This document shows positions 9,927 through 18,334 of a stretch of 64,000 bases of DNA, piece by piece. The translations under genes were made by a program, and so were the position numbers. The DNA comes from an uncultured Pelagibacteraceae bacterium (GTDB lineage Bacteria > Pseudomonadota > Alphaproteobacteria > Pelagibacterales > Pelagibacteraceae): contig CACJFE010000003.1 in NCBI GenBank assembly GCA_902592655.1, positions 109,489 through 173,488 on the forward strand. The letters run 5' to 3'. The first letter of the stretch is position 1, and every line of letters starts with the position of its first letter. The notes under the pieces are model-generated. The model was given only the letters and a program-made list of their open reading frames with translations. It was not told where the DNA came from and did no database searches.

Positions 9927-10583
9927 TTAAAATTTATATCCAATTGAGAACTTAGCAGCAATATCTTCTAGTTCAGCTTCAACTTTATTAGCTGGAGAAG
10001 AGTTTGAGTCTGCTGTGTAGTCTTCAAAGTCTGTGTAAGTAACTTCAGCTTTGTAGTACATGTTATCACCATATGGTAAGTCACCTTTTGTACCTAACCC
10101 AACTGTAAAACCGTAGACATCTTTGTCAGGGTAAGTTGAACCTGAATTTAATGATTCTAAAGTTACAATTGTAGCATGTTGTATTCCAACTTTACCATAC
10201 ATGTTGTATCCTGAAACTTCCCCAAAAGGAATGTCAGCGTAAATTTGAATTACATTGTCTAACTCTGCTTCTGCTTTGTAAGTACCAGTATCACCTTCAC
10301 TGTTTGTATCGGATCTAGATTTGCTTCCCATCTCTCTTGTTGGGATATAAGATATTCCTATTGCAGCGCCATTATCTAAAATAGCTTCTGCAAAAATTTC
10401 TGGAACAACAACTGCTTCGTCGTGACTGCCAGAATTTTTCTCTGAACTTTGTCTAGTTGTTTCAGTACCAGATGCATCCAACATGTGATATGCTCCTGTA
10501 ATACCAATACCTACGGTTTCAGCTTTTACTGATTGGATTATAAAAAATGATAAAGATAAAAATATCGCGATTATTTTTTTCAT
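9927..10583 (-). CDS. putative outer-membrane beta-barrel protein
   Basis: The 218-residue protein has a Sec signal peptide (to about residue 21, SVKA) and then alternating hydrophobic/polar strands such as VVVPEIFAEAILDNGAAIGISY, NVIQIYADIPF, MYGKVGIQ and MYYKAEVTYTDF. It ends with FSIGYKF; a terminal phenylalanine is the classic signal for BAM-mediated insertion. Loops are rich in Ser, Asp and Glu. About eight to ten strands would fit an OmpA/OmpW-sized barrel. It has its own promoter (10618-10646) and the strong terminator at 9872. No specific family was recognised. Confidence 0.75.
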   Translation of the reverse strand: MKKIIAIFLSLSFFIIQSVKAETVGIGITGAYHMLDASGTETTRQSSEKNSGSHDEAVVVPEIFAEAILDNGAAIGISYIPTREMGSKSRSDTNSEGDTGTYKAEAELDNVIQIYADIPFGEVSGYNMYGKVGIQHATIVTLESLNSGSTYPDKDVYGFTVGLGTKGDLPYGDNMYYKAEVTYTDFEDYTADSNSSPANKVEAELEDIAAKFSIGYKF

Positions 10584-10617
10584 TTCAATTCCTTATTAAT
10601 ATTAATAATATTGAGTC

Positions 10618-10646
10618 TTCTTAACGAAATTGTTACCTGTCGTCAA
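10618..10646 (-). promoter_or_regulatory. putative sigma-70 promoter for the outer-membrane protein gene
   Basis: On the minus strand TTGACG (10641-10646), a 17-bp spacer and TAAGAA (10618-10623) precede the ATG at 10583. The leader contains an AAGGA ribosome-binding site seven bases before the start. Assigned by eye. Confidence 0.5.
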
Positions 10647-10720
10647 TTTCCATCAAAAGTAGAAATAATGATAAAGCCAATAAAATCGGGGTTTTTTGTG
10701 TTGTATTTTGACAACAGCCT

Positions 10721-12220
10721 TTAGTTTTTTCGAAAAAAACCCTTATAAATTTGCCATCCTACAATAGTGAAAATAATGAACATTATTACTATTGTTAGGG
10801 GCCTATCCCACAAAAATGACCATGATCCATCACTGATTAATAATGATCTACGTAAATTCTCTTCCATTAGTCCGCCTAAAACAAATGCAAGTATTAAAGG
10901 AGGCATTGGAAAGTCGTAAAGCCTCAAAATTGTTGCAAAAACTGCAATGCCTATCATTAAGTAAATATCAAAATTATTAAATGACATTAAATAAATCCCT
11001 GTCACGGAAAAGAAAAGTATCAATGGAATTAAAAAAGTTCGTGGAGTAGCTAAAACCCGAGCTATGTAAGGGATTAAAGGAAGATTTAGAATTAAAAGAA
11101 TAACCATACCTATATACATTGACATAATAACTGACCAAAAAATTTCAGGATTAGTTTGATACAATCTAGGCCCAGGTTGAATTCCAAAACCTAATAATGC
11201 TCCTAACATGACCGCAGTCGTTCCACTACCGGGTATACCCAATGTGAGTAAGGGAACAAAAGATCCAGAACATGCAGCATTGTTAGCTGTTTCAGGTGCT
11301 GCTAATCCGTTGACACTACCCTTACCAAATTTTTGTTTTTCCTCATCATTCACAAAGTTTCTTTCCATCCCGTAAGCTAAAAATGAGGCTATTGTAGAAC
11401 CGGCGCCTGGTAATACGCCTATAATAAATCCTAAAACTGAAGATCTTGGGATTGTTGTAATCATTTTTTTTGTTTCTATTTTATCTAATTTTATTGAACC
11501 TAACTGCGATAGAGAAATTTGTTTAGCTACTCTTGTAGGATCGTTTGCTTTAAATATAATTGTTAGTGCTTCACTCATAGCAAAAGTCGCCATAACGACT
11601 AAAACAAAGCTAATTCCATCAGATAAGTTCATATTTTGAAAAGTAAATCTAGGTATATCTGAAAGTGTATCTTGACCAACACTTGCCAGCATTAATCCTA
11701 AAACTACCATCATCATTGCTTTTAAAAAATGGCCCTTAGCCGAAAAAGCCGATACAGCAGTCAAACCTAAAATCATCAAACCAAAATAATCAGGAGACCT
11801 AAAAGCTAAACTTACTTTCGATAGGCTTGGCGCAGCTATTAATAAGAAAATCGCTGCAATAGTTCCACCTGCAAAGGAACTATAGGCAGCTATTGCAAGT
11901 GCTTTGCCTGCCTTACCTTGTTGAGCCATAGGATATCCATCGAAAGATGTAGCAACAGTTCTGGGTATTCCAGGTGCATTTATTAAAATTGAGGACGTAG
12001 AGCCCCCAAAAACTGCTCCATAATAAACTCCCGCCATTAAAATTAATCCAGTAGATGGTTCGAACCCGTAAGTAATTGGAATCATCAATGCGATTGCTGT
12101 CATCGGACCTAAACCAGGCAACATTCCAATAATGGTTCCTGCAAAACAGCCAATCATAACCATCATTAAATTTTTTAGTGATAACGCTGTTTCAAGTCCA
12201 ATGAGTATACCTTCGATCAT
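10721..12220 (-). CDS. tctA: tripartite tricarboxylate transporter large permease TctA
   Basis: The 499-residue protein has about eleven or twelve membrane helices and the TctA signatures: GTIIGMLPGLGPMTAIALMIPITYG near residues 28-52, VYYGAVFGGSTSSILINAPGIPRTVATSFDGYPMAQQGKAGKAL near 66-110, and the second repeat GFIIGVLPGAGSTIASFLAYGME with NGLAAPETANNAACSGSFVPLLTLGIPGSGTTAVMLGAL. TctA, with TctB and the TctC binding protein, imports di- or tricarboxylates using an ion gradient. It overlaps tctB by 4 bp and is last in tctC-tctB-tctA. Confidence 0.95.
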   Translation of the reverse strand: MIEGILIGLETALSLKNLMMVMIGCFAGTIIGMLPGLGPMTAIALMIPITYGFEPSTGLILMAGVYYGAVFGGSTSSILINAPGIPRTVATSFDGYPMAQQGKAGKALAIAAYSSFAGGTIAAIFLLIAAPSLSKVSLAFRSPDYFGLMILGLTAVSAFSAKGHFLKAMMMVVLGLMLASVGQDTLSDIPRFTFQNMNLSDGISFVLVVMATFAMSEALTIIFKANDPTRVAKQISLSQLGSIKLDKIETKKMITTIPRSSVLGFIIGVLPGAGSTIASFLAYGMERNFVNDEEKQKFGKGSVNGLAAPETANNAACSGSFVPLLTLGIPGSGTTAVMLGALLGFGIQPGPRLYQTNPEIFWSVIMSMYIGMVILLILNLPLIPYIARVLATPRTFLIPLILFFSVTGIYLMSFNNFDIYLMIGIAVFATILRLYDFPMPPLILAFVLGGLMEENLRRSLLISDGSWSFLWDRPLTIVIMFIIFTIVGWQIYKGFFRKN

Positions 12221-12687
12221 CCCATTATTCCTATATATTGTAAAAATGGATCACGAAGATAAATATTTAATAATCCATGTAGAAGATACATAAATATCGC
12301 TACAAAAGGAAAAGATAAAATAAATATCCAAGTCCATTTTCTTTCTCCAAGAATAATGTAAGATAAAACTAAAAAAATTGAGGTCGAAAGAAAATATCCT
12401 ACTCTTAAAATAGTTAGTCCATATAAAATCATAAGAATTACTAATGAGATTGTTTTTTTATAATCTAAAACTGATAAATCTACATTTGAGGGTTTTGTCT
12501 CTGGTAAGATAATATAAAGAGCCGAAAATAATAAACCCGCGTAACCTAAATAAATTGGAAACGTTTTTGCATTGAAAGCTGCGTTTTCATCGAAAGTAAA
12601 TACTTGAATTTGATGGGCTGTATAAAGATAAAAACCTGAAAAAATAAAAAAGAGCAGTGATATAATCTTTGAAGGACTTATATTCAC
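12217..12687 (-). CDS. tctB: tripartite tricarboxylate transporter small permease TctB
   Basis: The 156-residue protein has four membrane helices and the TctB pattern AFNAKTFPIYLGYAGLLFSALYI (about 36-58), which corresponds to the ..FPxxxxxxLxxxG.. segment of the family, and a C-terminal LLNIYLRDPFL. It is the small membrane subunit partnering TctA. The start is a GTG at 12687-12685; the codons that follow are also the arms of a terminator-like hairpin (12640-12693), and the U-tract encodes part of the first helix (SLLFFIF). No better downstream start keeps helix 1. It lies 18 bp after tctC and overlaps tctA by 4 bp. Confidence 0.88.
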   Translation of the reverse strand: MNISPSKIISLLFFIFSGFYLYTAHQIQVFTFDENAAFNAKTFPIYLGYAGLLFSALYIILPETKPSNVDLSVLDYKKTISLVILMILYGLTILRVGYFLSTSIFLVLSYIILGERKWTWIFILSFPFVAIFMYLLHGLLNIYLRDPFLQYIGIMG

Positions 12688-12693
12688 TGCTCT
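12640..12693 (-). terminator. intrinsic-terminator-like hairpin overlapping the tctB start
   Basis: On the minus strand AGAGCAGTGAATATAA (12678-12693) pairs with TTATATCACTGCTCT (12651-12665): 15 bp with one bulged A and a 12-nt loop. It is followed immediately by TTTTTATTTTTT. The GTG start of tctB is inside the 5' arm, so the structure would both attenuate transcription after tctC and mask translation of tctB. The base pairing is directly visible; its action is inferred. Confidence 0.7.
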
Positions 12694-12705
12694 TGCTCTT
12701 TATAA

Positions 12706-13698
12706 CTATTTAATTACGCCTAAATTTTTTAACAATCCAGTCATTTCAACTGTTTGTTTTTCTAAAAATTTAACGAATTTTTTATCTGGGTTATAAATAT
12801 TTACCCATGCATTTCTTTTTCTTACTGCTTTCCACTCAGGTGTTTTTTGTACGTCACCTAACATTTTAGCAATTTTCTTTCTTTCGCCATCACTCATACC
12901 TGGAGGGCCAAAAAAACCTCTCCAATTTACAAATATCGCGTTAGTGCCTTGCTCTTTTAGAGTTGGAACATCTGGTGCATCAGCAACTCTTTTAGGCGCC
13001 GTAATACCAAGAATTTTTACTTGGTCTCTTGCACCCATAACTTCTCCCAAACCAGTTGAAAGAATTTGAGTTTCACCTGATAAAAGTCCTGCTAAAGCTT
13101 TACTACCTGCATCATAAGGAATGTAAACAACATCATTTGGATTAGCGCCAGCTTCTTTGAAAGCTAAAGCACCAATTAAATGGTCCATACTTCCCCTAAC
13201 AGACCCGCCCGCCATTTTAACTGATTTAGGATCTGCTTTATATGCAGCAACTACATCTTTCCAAGAATTGTACGGTGAGTTTTTAGCTGCAACAATTGCA
13301 CCGTAATCACCTATCACACCAGCTATTGGCACAACATCTTTATAAGATGTAACTTTAGCTGCGTTCTTCTTGCTTACATAACCAGAGTGTCTAGTTATTG
13401 ATCTAAGAACTAATGGAGTTGATTGAACTAAAATTGTATCTGAAGGTTTAGTATTTATCATGTACGATAAAGCTTTTCCTCCACCACCACCTGACATATT
13501 TTCAAATGATGCACTATTTAAAAAACCAGCTTTAGTTAAAGCTTCACCAGTTCCTCTAGCAGTTCCATCCCAACCACCACCAGCACCACCACCAATTACA
13601 AAGTGTAATTTGTCAGCTGCGAAAGAAGTATTTGAAACTGAAGTTAAAAGAACAGTTGCGAAAACTAGGCTGATAAGTTTTTTGAACTTATTGAACAT
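12706..13698 (-). CDS. tctC: tripartite tricarboxylate transporter periplasmic binding protein (Bug/TctC family)
   Basis: The 330-residue protein carries a signal peptide (to about residue 28, TSFAA) and a Bug-type binding domain: LHFVIGGGAGGGWDGTARGTGEALTKAG in place of the usual VPFxPGGxxDxxAR, followed by ENMSGGGGGKA, VPIAGVIGDYGAIVAAKNSPY, VYIPYDAGSKALAGLLSGETQI and TSx-like C-terminal segments. It captures a carboxylate ligand in the periplasm and delivers it to TctAB; the ligand is not evident. It is the first gene of tctCBA, with its own promoter (13729-13757), a GGGGG ribosome site, and a terminator-like hairpin directly after it. Confidence 0.9.
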   Translation of the reverse strand: MFNKFKKLISLVFATVLLTSVSNTSFAADKLHFVIGGGAGGGWDGTARGTGEALTKAGFLNSASFENMSGGGGGKALSYMINTKPSDTILVQSTPLVLRSITRHSGYVSKKNAAKVTSYKDVVPIAGVIGDYGAIVAAKNSPYNSWKDVVAAYKADPKSVKMAGGSVRGSMDHLIGALAFKEAGANPNDVVYIPYDAGSKALAGLLSGETQILSTGLGEVMGARDQVKILGITAPKRVADAPDVPTLKEQGTNAIFVNWRGFFGPPGMSDGERKKIAKMLGDVQKTPEWKAVRKRNAWVNIYNPDKKFVKFLEKQTVEMTGLLKNLGVIK

Positions 13699-13728
13699 TA
13701 TTTCCCCCTGTGTTTATTAATTGTACTT

Positions 13729-13757
13729 ATTAAAATAAATATCTAATCTAGAGTCAA
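13729..13757 (-). promoter_or_regulatory. putative sigma-70 promoter for tctCBA
   Basis: On the minus strand TTGACT (13752-13757), a 17-bp spacer and TTTAAT (13729-13734) stand 31 bp before the tctC ATG. The promoter lies between the end of glaH and tctC, so tctCBA can be expressed apart from the upstream liv-azl-glaH operon. Confidence 0.6.
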
Positions 13758-13764
13758 CTAGGTA

Positions 13765-14661
13765 TTAATGAAAAAAAGTTCCTCTAATTCTAAGTAATTC
13801 TCTGGATAACCCAGAATGCTCTTTAAAAGCTTTTCTACCATGCAACCAAAAATAGTTATTAGAGAAAATTGTAGATCCAACAGCCAAGGGAAAGCTTATT
13901 TTATTTTTACTTTGTTCTAAAGCGTCTGATAGTTTTTGTAAAAACAAACCCTGTTTCATATTTTTTGGTTCAGGAAATTGGTCAATATAAGAGATGATTG
14001 GTTTGCCATTTTTATCTTTTGAAAATACAGGATGTTTAACTTTATAATCAACATTTTTACTTTTAGGGGATCCCCATATAAAATCTTCTTGACCTACAGG
14101 ATCATTACTTAAATCTTCCAAATGTTCCCAATCATCTAAATGCAAAATTACACTTTCTCCTCCACCTACATTCTGTTCTTCCATTTTTGTCATTATAATC
14201 CAATCAGTTTTCTCTTTTACATATGTTCCATCCGTATGAAGATCTAAATTTGTGTAGGCTTTTCTTAAATAAGAGTCGCTGCTGTCTTGGTGTTTTACAT
14301 GAAACCTTGCGTAATATTTTCCAGTCATTGAGTCGAAATTTGGGTTACCTACCAAATAGGCAAGACCTGTTGAAAGCTTAACTAAAAAATCTTTATCAAA
14401 TTTTTTATTTGTTATATCGGGTTCAACAATTGCTGTGCCTGTATTACGGTCATTAAGAATATCATTTAGTGTTTTGCTTAACTTATTTTGAAATACTTCA
14501 TCTAAGCTTTTGGCTATGCTAAATCTCGAAAATGGTTTGTATTCTAAAGATAAAATTGAATGTTTTTTAAAAGGGAAAATTAACCTATCAAGATCACTTT
14601 CGTTTAATTTAATTACACGAACTCTATTAGAATTATTATGATTTGATAATGAAAAACTCAT
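13765..14661 (-). CDS. glaH: glutarate 2-hydroxylase, CsiD/GlaH-type Fe(II)/2-oxoglutarate dioxygenase
   Basis: The 298-residue protein strongly resembles Escherichia coli CsiD/GlaH as I recall it: NFDSMTGKYYARFHVK, DSSDSYLRKAYTNLDLHTDGTYV, GGGESVILHLDDWEHL, PVFSKDKNGKPIISYIDQF and FWLHGRKAF...LRRE-like SRELLRIRGTFF. The Fe(II) facial triad reads His142-x-Asp144 and His274, with Arg287 for 2-oxoglutarate. GlaH converts glutarate to L-2-hydroxyglutarate, consuming 2-oxoglutarate and oxygen, in lysine/glutarate catabolism. It is somewhat shorter than E. coli CsiD (about 325). It ends an operon with liv and azlCD genes, joined through a 23-codon ORF (TAGATG junction). No L-2-hydroxyglutarate oxidase was found in the window. 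Confidence 0.88.
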   Translation of the reverse strand: MSFSLSNHNNSNRVRVIKLNESDLDRLIFPFKKHSILSLEYKPFSRFSIAKSLDEVFQNKLSKTLNDILNDRNTGTAIVEPDITNKKFDKDFLVKLSTGLAYLVGNPNFDSMTGKYYARFHVKHQDSSDSYLRKAYTNLDLHTDGTYVKEKTDWIIMTKMEEQNVGGGESVILHLDDWEHLEDLSNDPVGQEDFIWGSPKSKNVDYKVKHPVFSKDKNGKPIISYIDQFPEPKNMKQGLFLQKLSDALEQSKNKISFPLAVGSTIFSNNYFWLHGRKAFKEHSGLSRELLRIRGTFFH

Positions 14662-14733
14662 CTACTCAATAGTACCCATAATCCACAAAACAATTAAAAT
14701 TGCTAGTATTGGTTCCATTTGTAATTTTACCAT
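14662..14733 (-). CDS. 23-residue putative single-span membrane peptide
   Basis: This ORF fills the gap between azlD and glaH almost exactly: its ATG is 3 bp after the azlD TGA and its TAG directly abuts the glaH ATG. The peptide starts MVKLQMEPI, then has a hydrophobic stretch LAILIVLWIMG, and ends TIE, so it would be a minimal membrane span with basic N-side and acidic C-side. There is no clear Shine-Dalgarno other than coupling. It may be a small membrane protein, a translational coupler for glaH, or chance coding of a spacer. Confidence 0.4.
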   Translation of the reverse strand: MVKLQMEPILAILIVLWIMGTIE

Positions 14734-14736
14734 AAA

Positions 14737-15063
14737 TCAGATGTTAGTCAAAAAGCTTAGTAAAATTGCAGAAGTAATTGTGGGAATTACTAAGTTTTTT
14801 TTAGATATTATAAATATCGCAATGCAAGTAAAGAATACTATTAGTCTCATTATAAGTTCTGAGTCTGCTAAAACTCCTGCAGGAAACATTATCATTCTTC
14901 CAAGTAAAGCTGCTAAAGTCGAATAGGCGACACAGTTAAACCATTTAAATATTTTTGAATTTACGCTTACTTTTTCTGAAGTTAATGCTCCCATAAATCT
15001 AGAAATATATGTTGCGATCGAAGTTGCTATAATAGCTAAAATTATAATTTGACTACTGGCCAT
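14737..15063 (-). CDS. azlD: AzlD-type branched-chain amino acid transport subunit
   Basis: The chosen ATG (15063) is preceded by GGAG with a six-base A spacer, better than the TTG at 15075; it gives 108 residues. The protein has four hydrophobic helices and the AzlD pattern IIATSIATYISRFMG...INSKIFKWFNCVAYSTLAALLGRMI, matching the (T)RxxPxxL...xxxxVPxAVLAAL family block in a divergent form. AzlD is the small partner of AzlC in export of branched-chain amino acids. It overlaps azlC by 11 bp. Confidence 0.8.
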   Translation of the reverse strand: MASSQIIILAIIATSIATYISRFMGALTSEKVSVNSKIFKWFNCVAYSTLAALLGRMIMFPAGVLADSELIMRLIVFFTCIAIFIISKKNLVIPTITSAILLSFLTNI

Positions 15064-15757
15064 TTTTTTCTCCAAATAAAAAAGCTACTGATCCAGCAAT
15101 TAATCCAGCAAATAATAATGACCACTCAGTAGAAAATAAATAAATAACTGGTCCTAAAGTCGTACCTAAAATAACTGAAATAGATACAGCTAAGTTTTTC
15201 ATAGCTCCTATCATCATACAAAAAAAATAGATTGGATTTACAATTGCTAACCCAATTAACATTTCTTTATTTAAAAGATCTGCTGCTAAATACCCAATAA
15301 TTGTCATAAGAACAGCTGTTAACCAAGTTCCAGTACCAATACCTATCCAAAAATCTATTCGATATTTGGCGTTTATATTTTTGTAGGTGTCTTTAGCAAT
15401 TAACCATGATGAGACTGCAAGAAAGTGACAAGACAAATAATATTTCCACTTAGGTTGTGATTTATGCTCAAGTAAAGGGAATAAAGAAACTGTCATTGGA
15501 TAAAGTCTAAAGTTAACTAACCAAACTGCTAAAAAAATATTTACAATAGAAGCGCCTAATAATAACGACTCCGCCATTACTAATTGTCCAGGTAACGCGT
15601 ATGTAAAAAAACTTGAAGCTGCACTTTGTTGAATGTTAAATCCAGCATCTTTAAGTAAAGCTCCTAAAGCAACAAAACACGCCGCTAAGGGTAACGCCGG
15701 ACTTCTTGCACCTTTTAAAGATTTTAAACCTGTAAAGAAAGCTTGCGAGTTAATCAT
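15053..15757 (-). CDS. azlC: AzlC-type branched-chain amino acid permease
   Basis: The 234-residue protein has six to seven helices and AzlC features: LAACFVALGALLKDAGFNIQQSAASSFFTYALPGQLVMAESLLLGASIVNIFLAVWLVNFRLYPMTVSLFP, equivalent to the ...GxxxGxxxxxxGxxxxxxxxMSxxxfAGxxQF...NlRh.lyg family core, then FWIGIGTGTWLTAVLMTIIGY. AzlC/AzlD pairs export branched-chain amino acids or analogues. The presence of an exporter pair at the end of a liv uptake operon is notable. It overlaps livF by 4 bp. Confidence 0.88.
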   Translation of the reverse strand: MINSQAFFTGLKSLKGARSPALPLAACFVALGALLKDAGFNIQQSAASSFFTYALPGQLVMAESLLLGASIVNIFLAVWLVNFRLYPMTVSLFPLLEHKSQPKWKYYLSCHFLAVSSWLIAKDTYKNINAKYRIDFWIGIGTGTWLTAVLMTIIGYLAADLLNKEMLIGLAIVNPIYFFCMMIGAMKNLAVSISVILGTTLGPVIYLFSTEWSLLFAGLIAGSVAFLFGEKNGQ

Positions 15758-16539
15758 CCACCAAGGAATAATCTTCCTACGTCTGGATTTTTTAAAAGAT
15801 CATCCCCTTTGCCTGCGATAGCTGTTTGGCCAGAAACTAAAACGTAACCTATATCTGCAAACTCTAACCCTTTTTTTGCGTTTTGCTCTACTAGTATTAT
15901 TGTTTTCTTCTCTGCTTTTTGAAGATCTTCTAAAATTTCAAAAACCATATTTATATATTTTGGTTCCAAACCAATTGATGGTTCATCTACTAATAAGACT
16001 GATGGCTTCATAACTAATGCTCTTGAAATTTCTAATAATCTTCTTTCACCACCTGATAAAACTTTTGCAGGTTGATTTCTTCTATTTCTTAATCTTTCAT
16101 ATTTTTGAAAAATTCTCTCAGCTTCCTCATAAGCTTCGTCCTGTTTATCTTTAATGTATCCACCCATTAAAAGATTTTCCTCAACTGTCATATCAGGAAA
16201 TACTGAGTTATCTTGTAAGATATAAGCTATGCCCACTTTACTAAGTTTCTGAGCAGGAGTTAATGTTGTAATTTCATTTCCTTCTAATTCAATTTTCCCA
16301 TCAAAAATATTTGTAAATCCATATATGGAGTGAAGTATTGTAGATTTTCCTGCTCCGTTAGGCCCTATTAAACATAACGATTGAGCCTTACTAACTGTTA
16401 AATCAAAATTATGTAGTATCTCCATTTTTCCATAGCCAGCATTTAAACCTCTTATGGTTAGATGAACATCGTTAGGAGATAATTTATTTAAATCTTCTAA
16501 ACCGGGTGCTTTACCTAAAACATCGTATTGATTTACCAT
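15754..16539 (-). CDS. livF: branched-chain amino acid-type ABC transporter ATPase LivF
   Basis: The 261-residue ABC ATPase has Walker A GPNGAGKST, Q-loop LQDNSVFPDMTVEENLLMGGY, signature LSGGERRLLEISRAL, Walker B VLLVDEPSIGL and the switch LVEQNAKKGLEFADIGYVL that typifies LivF. An N-terminal extension of about 25 residues (ending NDVHLTIRGLNAGYG) precedes the core. It powers uptake by the LivHM permeases. The start base is shared with the livG stop and its end overlaps azlC by 4 bp. Confidence 0.93.
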   Translation of the reverse strand: MVNQYDVLGKAPGLEDLNKLSPNDVHLTIRGLNAGYGKMEILHNFDLTVSKAQSLCLIGPNGAGKSTILHSIYGFTNIFDGKIELEGNEITTLTPAQKLSKVGIAYILQDNSVFPDMTVEENLLMGGYIKDKQDEAYEEAERIFQKYERLRNRRNQPAKVLSGGERRLLEISRALVMKPSVLLVDEPSIGLEPKYINMVFEILEDLQKAEKKTIILVEQNAKKGLEFADIGYVLVSGQTAIAGKGDDLLKNPDVGRLFLGG

Positions 16540-17273
16540 TACTGCGCTCCTAAATAAGCATCAACAACTCGCTTATCATTTTTAATTTGATCTGGAGAAC
16601 CCTCTGCTAGCATTTTACCGTGGGCTAAACAGAAAATTTTTTGTGCCAAACTCATAATTACTTTCATATTGTGCTCTATAACTAACAAAGTAATTCCGTA
16701 ATCTTTATTTATTTTAATTAATCTATCGATAATTCCGTTAATTAAAGTTGGATTAATTCCAGCTGTAGGCTCGTCTAATAAAAGCATTTTAGGCTCATTC
16801 ATCAAAGCCATTGCTAATTCTAGTAATTTTTGCTGTCCAAATGATAAATCGCCTGCTCTCAAATTTCTTTTTTGATAAAGACCTACAAAGTTTAAAATAT
16901 TTTCTGCTTTTTCAGTAAGTTCAACAGGTACTTTTGCAAAAATAAATCCAGAGTCACTTGCTTTATGACTTATAAGCATGTTTTCTACACAATTAAGTTT
17001 TGAATAAATTCTTGTTTGTTGAAAGGTTCTTAACAAACCAAGTTTGGCGACTGCGGGCACAGGCATTTCTGAAACTTCTGTATTATCAAAAACAATTGAT
17101 CCTTTATCAATCGGATGGGTTCCAACAATAGAATTAAATAAAGTAGTTTTACCTGAACCATTAGGTCCTATTAAACCAACGATAGATCCTTGCTCTACCG
17201 AAACAGAAATATCTACGTTAGCTTGAACACCACCAAAAGATTTACTTACATTTTTAACTTGTAAAATACTCAT
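16539..17273 (-). CDS. livG: branched-chain amino acid-type ABC transporter ATPase LivG
   Basis: This 244-residue ABC ATPase shows Walker A GPNGSGKTT, signature LSFGQQKLLELAMALM, Walker B MLLLDEPTAGINP and switch LVIEHNMKVIMSLAQKIFCLAHGKMLAEGSP. The PxxIxxxGLxRTFQ motif appears as PVAAKLGLLRTFQQTRIYSKLNCVENML in its family position, separating LivG from LivF. It overlaps livM by 4 bp and livF by one base. Confidence 0.93.
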   Translation of the reverse strand: MSILQVKNVSKSFGGVQANVDISVSVEQGSIVGLIGPNGSGKTTLFNSIVGTHPIDKGSIVFDNTEVSEMPVPAVAKLGLLRTFQQTRIYSKLNCVENMLISHKASDSGFIFAKVPVELTEKAENILNFVGLYQKRNLRAGDLSFGQQKLLELAMALMNEPKMLLLDEPTAGINPTLINGIIDRLIKINKDYGITLLVIEHNMKVIMSLAQKIFCLAHGKMLAEGSPDQIKNDKRVVDAYLGAQ

Positions 17274-18334
17274 TTTAATTCCACCTGTGCTTTCCGATCT
17301 TTTTCATCTATCACTTCACCAAATCTTTCAGGGTATTTTTCTCGTAACCAACCCATTAACCCTTCTGGGAAATAAACTACGATTACAACAATCAAAACTC
17401 CTAGCGCAACATACTGCCAGCCTAAAATTAATGTCCAAAGACCTTCTTTGAAGAAATGGAATAAAGTTGCGCCAATCACTGGACCCCACAAAGTTCCTTT
17501 ACCACCAAGTATTGCCATCAGAACCATGAAGACTCCCATCTCTCTTCCGTCAAAAGCAACATCAGTAGAGTCTATATACCCAATTAGTCCGCCCATAATT
17601 CCACCAGCAAGACCACAGAAGAATGCAGAACACATCCAACCAACAATTTTATATTTCATTGTTTGAATACCCATAGCTTCTGCTTTATCCTCATTGTCTC
17701 TTATCGCATTTAAAATTAATCGAAATCTAGAACCGTAAATGTATTTAACAAAAACAAATGTTCCGATTAATAATACAAAACTTAAAAAGTAGAAAAACTT
17801 CCCTCTTGCTTCAGCGTCAACGATTTCAGCAGGAAAAGGTGGTGTGGTAAAACCCTGACCAGCTCCGATAATTTCTATTCCTCCAGCAATTTCTCCTGCT
17901 GCTATACCTAAACCTAATGTACAAATAGCAAAGTAATGACCTCTCAAACCTAATATAGCGTAACCTATCGCTCCTGCTATAATAGTTGGAATAATAGCTG
18001 CAACCAATAATCCTACACCTATTCCTTGAAAATATTGCGCCGTAGTATGTACGAATGTTTTTTCCCCACCACTCTCTGTCCATTCTGCTAATGGAAAAAA
18101 CATGCCAACCTGAACTGAGGCGGTTAAATACATTCCCAGACCATAGAAAAGAATATTTCCAAAGGTGTTATAACCCATCTCTCCGCCTTGTAAGTTCCAA
18201 GTCATGGCTAGAACGATCAAAACACAAAGATATGTAAGCTGAACTTTGAAAGCAGAAAATAAGTAAGGCGCGGCTAAACCTAAAATGATTAAGCCAGAGT
18301 ATAAAATTAAATCTTTTTGTTTTACTTTTTCCAT
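17270..18334 (-). CDS. livM: branched-chain amino acid-type ABC permease LivM
   Basis: The 354-residue protein has about nine helices with LivM signatures: LTYLCVLIVLAMTWNLQGGEMGYNTFGNILFYGLGMY, LRGHYFAICTLGLGIAAGEIAGG, and the cytoplasmic EAA-like loop NAIRDNEDKAEAMGIQTMKYKIVGWMCSAFFCGLAGGIMG, followed by GGKGTLWGPVIGATLF. A charged C-terminal tail (EKYPERFGEVIDEKDRKAQVELK) follows the last helix. It pairs with LivH. It directly follows livH and overlaps livG by 4 bp. Confidence 0.93.
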   Translation of the reverse strand: MEKVKQKDLILYSGLIILGLAAPYLFSAFKVQLTYLCVLIVLAMTWNLQGGEMGYNTFGNILFYGLGMYLTASVQVGMFFPLAEWTESGGEKTFVHTTAQYFQGIGVGLLVAAIIPTIIAGAIGYAILGLRGHYFAICTLGLGIAAGEIAGGIEIIGAGQGFTTPPFPAEIVDAEARGKFFYFLSFVLLIGTFVFVKYIYGSRFRLILNAIRDNEDKAEAMGIQTMKYKIVGWMCSAFFCGLAGGIMGGLIGYIDSTDVAFDGREMGVFMVLMAILGGKGTLWGPVIGATLFHFFKEGLWTLILGWQYVALGVLIVVIVVYFPEGLMGWLREKYPERFGEVIDEKDRKAQVELK

